From Pedobacter alluvionis (GTDB taxonomy: Bacteria; Bacteroidota; Bacteroidia; Sphingobacteriales; Sphingobacteriaceae): a stretch of DNA of 64,000 bases. The notes beneath the pieces were generated by a model that was not told where the DNA came from, did not search any database, and worked only from the letters and a program-made list of their open reading frames with translations. Shown piece after piece: positions 60,267 through 64,000 of the stretch (positions are counted from its first letter, which is position 1; the number at the start of each line of letters is the position of its first letter). The position numbers and the translations under genes were made by a program. The stretch is from positions 248,001 to 312,000 of the forward strand of contig NZ_RCCK01000011.1 in the NCBI RefSeq assembly GCF_003664035.1, given 5' to 3'.

Positions 60267-62018
60267 ATGGAAACTGCACAAGATACAATACAACAAACCG
60301 AGGCAAAAGCAGAAACCTCAAAAACCTTATTTAAAGGAACAGGCTCGCAAGTTTTGTTGAATGGATTAATTGAAGAAGGTGTTACCACCATTTTCGGATA
60401 TCCGGGAGGAGCTATCATGCCGATTTATGATGCTCTTTATGATTATGCCGATAAATTAGAACATATCTTAGTCCGCCATGAGCAAGGTGGTATCCATGCT
60501 GCTCAGGGTTTTGCCAGAGCAAGTGGCAAAGTTGGGGTTTGTTTCGCAACCAGCGGACCAGGCGCAACCAACCTGGTTACTGGTTTAGCAGATGCACAAA
60601 TTGACAGTACGCCATTAGTTTGTATTACCGGGCAGGTTTTCGCTCACCTATTGGGAACGGATGCTTTCCAGGAAACGGATGTAATTAACATTACTACTCC
60701 GGTTACCAAATGGAATTACCAGGTTACCGATGCAAAAGAAATTCAGGAGGTATTAGCCAAAGCTTTTTACATTGCTAAAAGTGGCAGACCGGGTCCTGTT
60801 TTAATCGACATTACCAAAAATGCGCAGTTACAACTGGAGGAATTTCCTGAATATGTAAAATGCAACCACATCCGCTCTTATCGCCCGAAACCAAAAGTTA
60901 GGGTTGAATATATAGAACAAGCAGCCGAATTAATCAATTCAGCAAAAAAACCGTTCATCCTTTTTGGACAAGGTGTTATTTTAGGTAGAGCCGAAGAAGA
61001 ATTCAAGGCTTTTATCAATAAATCAGGAATTCCTGCTGCATGGACCATCATGGGCGAAGGTGCTATCCCAACTTCACATCCACTAAATGTAGGTATGTTG
61101 GGCATGCACGGCAATTATGGACCAAACGTGTTAACGAACGAATGTGATGTGCTAATTGCCATCGGTATGCGTTTTGATGACCGCGTGACTGGCCGTTTAG
61201 ATAAATATGCCAAACAAGCCAAAGTAGTACATTTGGATATCGACCCTGCTGAAATCGATAAAAATGTTAAAGCTGAAGTTGGTGTTTGGGGCGATTGTAA
61301 AGAAACTTTGCCACTATTAACCAATTTGGTTAACGAAAATAAACACGAAGATTGGTTGGCGAAGTTCAGAGATTATAATCAACAGGAAATAGACCAGGTC
61401 ATTACTCCAGAGCTTTATCCAACAAGTGATGATATGACCATGGGCGAAGTATTGCGCAATATTAACGAAATCTGTGGTGGAGATGCTGTTATCGTTACCG
61501 ATGTTGGTCAGCATCAAATGGTAGCTTGTCGCTATGCTAAATTCAACAATACCCGCAGCAATATTACTTCTGGTGGTTTAGGTACGATGGGCTTTGGTTT
61601 ACCGGCCGCAATTGGTGCTAAATATGGTGCTCCTGATAAAACCGTTATTGCCATTATTGGTGATGGAGGTTTCCAGATGACGCCTCAGGAACTGGGTACC
61701 ATTATGCAGTTTGGTGCAGCCGTAAAAATCCTGATTCTGAACAACCGCTTTTTAGGTATGGTTCGCCAATGGCAACAGTTATTTCATGATAAACGTTATT
61801 CTTTTGTTAATATCACCAGCCCTGACTTTGTTGCTTTAGCAAAATCGTATTATATCGAAGCAAGCAAAGTTGATGAACGTGCAAACTTAAGACAGGCATT
61901 AGAAACCATGATCAACCATGAAGGTTCTTACCTATTGGAAGTAATGGTTGGTAGAGAAAACAACGTGTTCCCAATGGTTCCGCAAGGAATGAGTGTAAGC
62001 GAAATCAGATTGAAATAA
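60267..62018 (+). CDS. ilvB: Acetolactate synthase, large catalytic subunit
   Basis: 583 residues, TPP-dependent. Catalytic Glu E72 in LVRHEQGGIHAAQG; FATSGPGATNLVTG; C-terminal TPP/Mg motif GDGGFQMTPQELGTI with NNRFLGMVRQWQ. A 23-residue N-terminal lead precedes the domain, not unusual. It condenses pyruvate to acetolactate in the first shared step of Val/Leu/Ile synthesis, together with the small subunit encoded next. Feedback control comes from that subunit. Confidence 0.96.
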   Translation: METAQDTIQQTEAKAETSKTLFKGTGSQVLLNGLIEEGVTTIFGYPGGAIMPIYDALYDYADKLEHILVRHEQGGIHAAQGFARASGKVGVCFATSGPGATNLVTGLADAQIDSTPLVCITGQVFAHLLGTDAFQETDVINITTPVTKWNYQVTDAKEIQEVLAKAFYIAKSGRPGPVLIDITKNAQLQLEEFPEYVKCNHIRSYRPKPKVRVEYIEQAAELINSAKKPFILFGQGVILGRAEEEFKAFINKSGIPAAWTIMGEGAIPTSHPLNVGMLGMHGNYGPNVLTNECDVLIAIGMRFDDRVTGRLDKYAKQAKVVHLDIDPAEIDKNVKAEVGVWGDCKETLPLLTNLVNENKHEDWLAKFRDYNQQEIDQVITPELYPTSDDMTMGEVLRNINEICGGDAVIVTDVGQHQMVACRYAKFNNTRSNITSGGLGTMGFGLPAAIGAKYGAPDKTVIAIIGDGGFQMTPQELGTIMQFGAAVKILILNNRFLGMVRQWQQLFHDKRYSFVNITSPDFVALAKSYYIEASKVDERANLRQALETMINHEGSYLLEVMVGRENNVFPMVPQGMSVSEIRLK

Positions 62019-62040
62019 GCATAAAGGTAAAGCTAGCGTA

Positions 62041-62126
62041 ATCGTCATCTCGACTGTAGCGCAGCGAAACGGAGAGATCTTTCTTTAACAACATTTAAAG
62101 ATTTCTCTACAAGGTCGAATGACGAA
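62041..62126. repeat. Family-A palindromic element between ilvB and ilvN
   Basis: ATCGTCATCTCGACTG at the left and GGTCGAATGACGAAT at the right, with GGAGAGATCTTTC inside. The 128-bp gap holds only this element, so the ilvB-ilvN transcript must read through it. Confidence 0.65.
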
Positions 62127-62146
62127 TAGGTAAATAAGAAATTATC

Positions 62147-62785
62147 ATGAGTACTGAAAATACAATAGAACATAAAATAGATAAAGCCGATTTAGACGGA
62201 AAGCAGGAATACACCATCACGGTTTATGCCGAGAACCGCATTGGTTTATTAAACAGGATTGCGATTATCTTCTCAAAAAGAAAAATCAATATCGAAAGTT
62301 TAAACAGTTCCGCATCAGAAATTGAAGGAATACACCGTTTCAATATCGTTATCCAGGAAGGTTACGAAGTAGTGAGAAAGCTGGCCCGACAAATAGAAAA
62401 GCAGATCGAGGTGTTAAAAGTTTACTTTAATACCAACGACGAAATTATCTGGCAAGAACTGGCACTTTACAAGGTTTCTACAGATGAAATTGCAGAAAAA
62501 GTAACTGTAGAGCGTTTATTACGTCAATACGGGGCAAGTGCAGTAGTAATCCGTAAAGATTATACTGTTTTTGCAGTAACCGGTCACCGTGAAGAAACTG
62601 ATGCTTTGGTGAAAGCTTTAGAACCTTACGAATTAATTGAATTTGTTAGATCTGCAAGAGTAGCCATTATTAAAGATAGTGCCGGTTTCCACGAAAAACT
62701 AAAGGAATTTGAAGCTTTCGAACCTGGTGAAGAATTGGTAGAAAATGAATTTTTAGAAAAAGGAGAGAAAATTTTTACGATGTAG
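62147..62785 (+). CDS. ilvN: Acetolactate synthase, small regulatory subunit
   Basis: 212 residues. N-terminal ACT domain (about 20-95: YTITVYAENRIGLLNRIAIIFSKRKINIESLN) and the C-terminal ALS small-subunit domain (about 95-185). At 212 it is longer than the usual 160-180 residues, from an N-terminal extension and an acidic C-terminal tail. It binds Val/Ile and adjusts activity of the large subunit. Called ilvN; ilvH would be equally valid. Confidence 0.94.
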   Translation: MSTENTIEHKIDKADLDGKQEYTITVYAENRIGLLNRIAIIFSKRKINIESLNSSASEIEGIHRFNIVIQEGYEVVRKLARQIEKQIEVLKVYFNTNDEIIWQELALYKVSTDEIAEKVTVERLLRQYGASAVVIRKDYTVFAVTGHREETDALVKALEPYELIEFVRSARVAIIKDSAGFHEKLKEFEAFEPGEELVENEFLEKGEKIFTM

Positions 62786-62883
62786 TATAAAGGCAGAGGG
62801 CAGAAAGGTTGAAGGTAAAAAGCATCATGCTTAATGATCACTGCGAAAACCTTAGTGCCCTTTGCGGTTAAAACAACTTTAAT

Positions 62884-63282
62884 ATGAAATGCAATAAAAC
62901 CATACCGATTTTAAGAATATTCGATTACGATAAAGCAATCGAGTTTTATGTAAACTGGCTTGGATTTAAAATAGACTGGGAATACCCCTTGGAAAAGAAT
63001 TCCCCGGTTTATATCCAGGTTTCATTGAACGGTCTTGAACTTCATTTAAGCGAACACCATGGAGATAGCGCCCCTGGTGCGCACGTTTATGTTGATTGTG
63101 TAGGTTTAAAGGAATTCCATAAAGAAATAACAGCAAAGAATTACAAATATAACAGACCAGGCTTAGAGGAAACTTTTCATGGAACCTGGGCAGTAACCGT
63201 AAACGACCCGTTCTTTAACCAGATTACTTTTAACGAAGAGCGAAACGAAGCTGAAAATACAGAGATTAAAGAAAAAATATGA
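62884..63282 (+). CDS. Glyoxalase/bleomycin-resistance-fold protein
   Basis: 132 residues with the VOC fold: IPILRIFDYDKAIEFYVNWLGFKIDWEYP, then LHLSEHHGD, HVYVDCVGL, and a closing NDPFFNQITFNE. The metal-ligand positions include H/E in the second half. Single-domain, so it would dimerise. Substrate unknown; bleomycin-binding homologues exist. Its stop overlaps the next start by four bases. It separates ilvN from ilvC. Confidence 0.8.
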   Translation: MKCNKTIPILRIFDYDKAIEFYVNWLGFKIDWEYPLEKNSPVYIQVSLNGLELHLSEHHGDSAPGAHVYVDCVGLKEFHKEITAKNYKYNRPGLEETFHGTWAVTVNDPFFNQITFNEERNEAENTEIKEKI

Positions 63283-63740
63283 ACGAAGTATTTGATTTCA
63301 TAATAAACTCACGTAAGGCATTTATTAAGTTAATAGATGGCTTAACAATCGAAGAATTGAATAAAATTCCCGATGGTTTTAGCAACAACATCATCTGGAA
63401 CTTTGGTCATATTGTAGTGAGTACACAAACGCTTTGTTATGTTCGTACAGGTGTATTGCAAGATGCTACATCGGTAAAATTTAACGAGTATTACAAAAAG
63501 GATACAAAGCCATCTTACACCGTAACAGAAGAAGAAGTAGCAGAATTGAAGGTCATCGCAATAGAGAGCATTGAAAAAATAAAAGAAGATTATTCAAATG
63601 GAAAATTTTCAAGCATCACTCCTTTTATAACTGCAACTTATGGCGTGCAATTGAACAGTATAGAAGAGGTATTGATTACAACCATTGGTCATGATAACAT
63701 GCATTGCGGTTACGCATCGGCACTGAAAAAGTATATGTAA
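63279..63740 (+). CDS. DinB-like four-helix protein
   Basis: 153 residues, helical. Conserved His at WNFGHIVVS and GHDNMHCG fit the DinB/YfiT metal triad, along with FIKLIDGLTIEELNKIPDGFSNNIIWN. Such proteins may be thiol-dependent S-transferases or detoxification factors. ATGA overlap couples it to the glyoxalase-fold gene, suggesting a common, unknown function. Confidence 0.78.
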   Translation: MNEVFDFIINSRKAFIKLIDGLTIEELNKIPDGFSNNIIWNFGHIVVSTQTLCYVRTGVLQDATSVKFNEYYKKDTKPSYTVTEEEVAELKVIAIESIEKIKEDYSNGKFSSITPFITATYGVQLNSIEEVLITTIGHDNMHCGYASALKKYM

Positions 63741-63753
63741 AATGGAAGATGTC

Positions 63754-63893
63754 AGATGGAAAATGGATAAAAAATCTGTGTAATCAAACCATCTGTGTAA
63801 TCAATCCGAAGGAAAAAATTGGAAGGTGAGATGGAAAATGGATAAAAATCGGTGAAATCACTGTATCTGTGTAATCAACCCGAAGGAAAAAAA
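63754..63893. repeat. Imperfect direct repeat upstream of ilvC
   Basis: Two copies, 75-bp period, starting AGATGGAAAATGGATAAAAA (63754 and 63829) and sharing ATCTGTGTAATCAA and CCGAAGGAAAAAA. Fills most of the 196-bp gap before ilvC. Confidence 0.65.
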
Positions 63894-63936
63894 GAATATA
63901 TAACGATAATTAAATAGAAATTAACCAATAAAAACA

Positions 63937-64000
63937 ATGGCAAATTATTTTAACACATTACCTCTTAGAGAAAAATTAAACCAATTAGGTGTTTGCGACT
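63937..64000 (+). CDS. ilvC: Ketol-acid reductoisomerase, N-terminal fragment
   Basis: The first 21 residues (MANYFNTLPLREKLNQLGVC-) to the window edge match the N-terminus of Bacteroidetes IlvC (MANYFNTLPLR). It reduces and isomerises acetolactate, the step between IlvBN and IlvD. The remainder is outside the window. Confidence 0.85.
   Translation, partial: MANYFNTLPLREKLNQLGVCD

Overview
The window looks like chromosome of a Bacteroidota bacterium, most likely Sphingobacteriaceae and Pedobacter-like. Evidence: three SusC/SusD outer-membrane uptake pairs, two ECF sigma/FecR signalling cassettes feeding STN-domain SusC receptors, an atpD-atpC pair with no other ATP synthase genes beside it, promoters of the TAnnTTTG (-7) type, and many short palindromic intergenic repeats. 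The genus is an inference; no 16S gene is present.

Layout. 0-2.5 kb: start of a catalase gene, two divergent YciE/YciF-type ferritin-like proteins and an ankyrin protein, which suggests an oxidative-stress cluster. 3.7-5.6 kb: a LOV (blue-light type) histidine kinase with a single-domain response regulator. 6.2-8.9 kb: a tandem pair of PqiA-like membrane proteins. 9.2-20.1 kb (minus strand): a complete ECF sigma - FecR - SusC - SusD - surface glycan-binding lipoprotein - CBM-like protein - GH9 glucanase locus, aimed at a beta-glucan. 20.6-29.0 kb (minus): SusC - SusD - PI-specific phospholipase C - Tat-exported alkaline phosphatase - PHP-domain phosphoesterase, which reads as a phosphoester-scavenging SusCD locus. 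29.6-33.2 kb: two paralogous OB-fold-like exported proteins with an OmpR-type two-component system. 33.4-36.0 kb: an MFS and an ArsB-like transporter. 36.1-47.9 kb (minus): a second ECF sigma - FecR - SusC - SusD cassette followed by TlpA-like thioredoxin, S41 protease and another TlpA-like thioredoxin. 48.2-50.1 kb: C10 (streptopain-type) protease lipoprotein plus a small lipoprotein. 50.3-51.7 kb: a decayed ISL3 transposase, an exported chorismate mutase and tRNA-Arg(ACG). 51.8-55.3 kb: peroxiredoxin, RmlD-like reductase, atpD and atpC. 55.8-64 kb: the branched-chain amino-acid genes ilvE, ilvD, ilvB, ilvN and the start of ilvC, interleaved with a methyltransferase, an ORF6N protein, a glyoxalase-fold protein and a DinB-like protein.

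The most interesting points are regulatory. (1) ilvE and ilvD are each preceded by an Ile/Leu/Val-rich leader peptide ORF and a strong intrinsic terminator whose 5' arm can instead pair with the end of the leader ORF. These are two separate translational attenuators in one pathway cluster. (2) In both ECF/FecR/SusC cassettes the fecR-susC gap holds a closely similar hairpin with a T-tract on the strand opposite to susC. It looks like the 3' end of a short antisense RNA, resembling the DonS-type RNAs known from Bacteroides. (3) The phospholipase/phosphatase SusCD locus and the thioredoxin/protease SusCD locus are unusual substrate assignments for this transporter family.

All calls come from reading the sequence and provided translations by eye; no database search was run.
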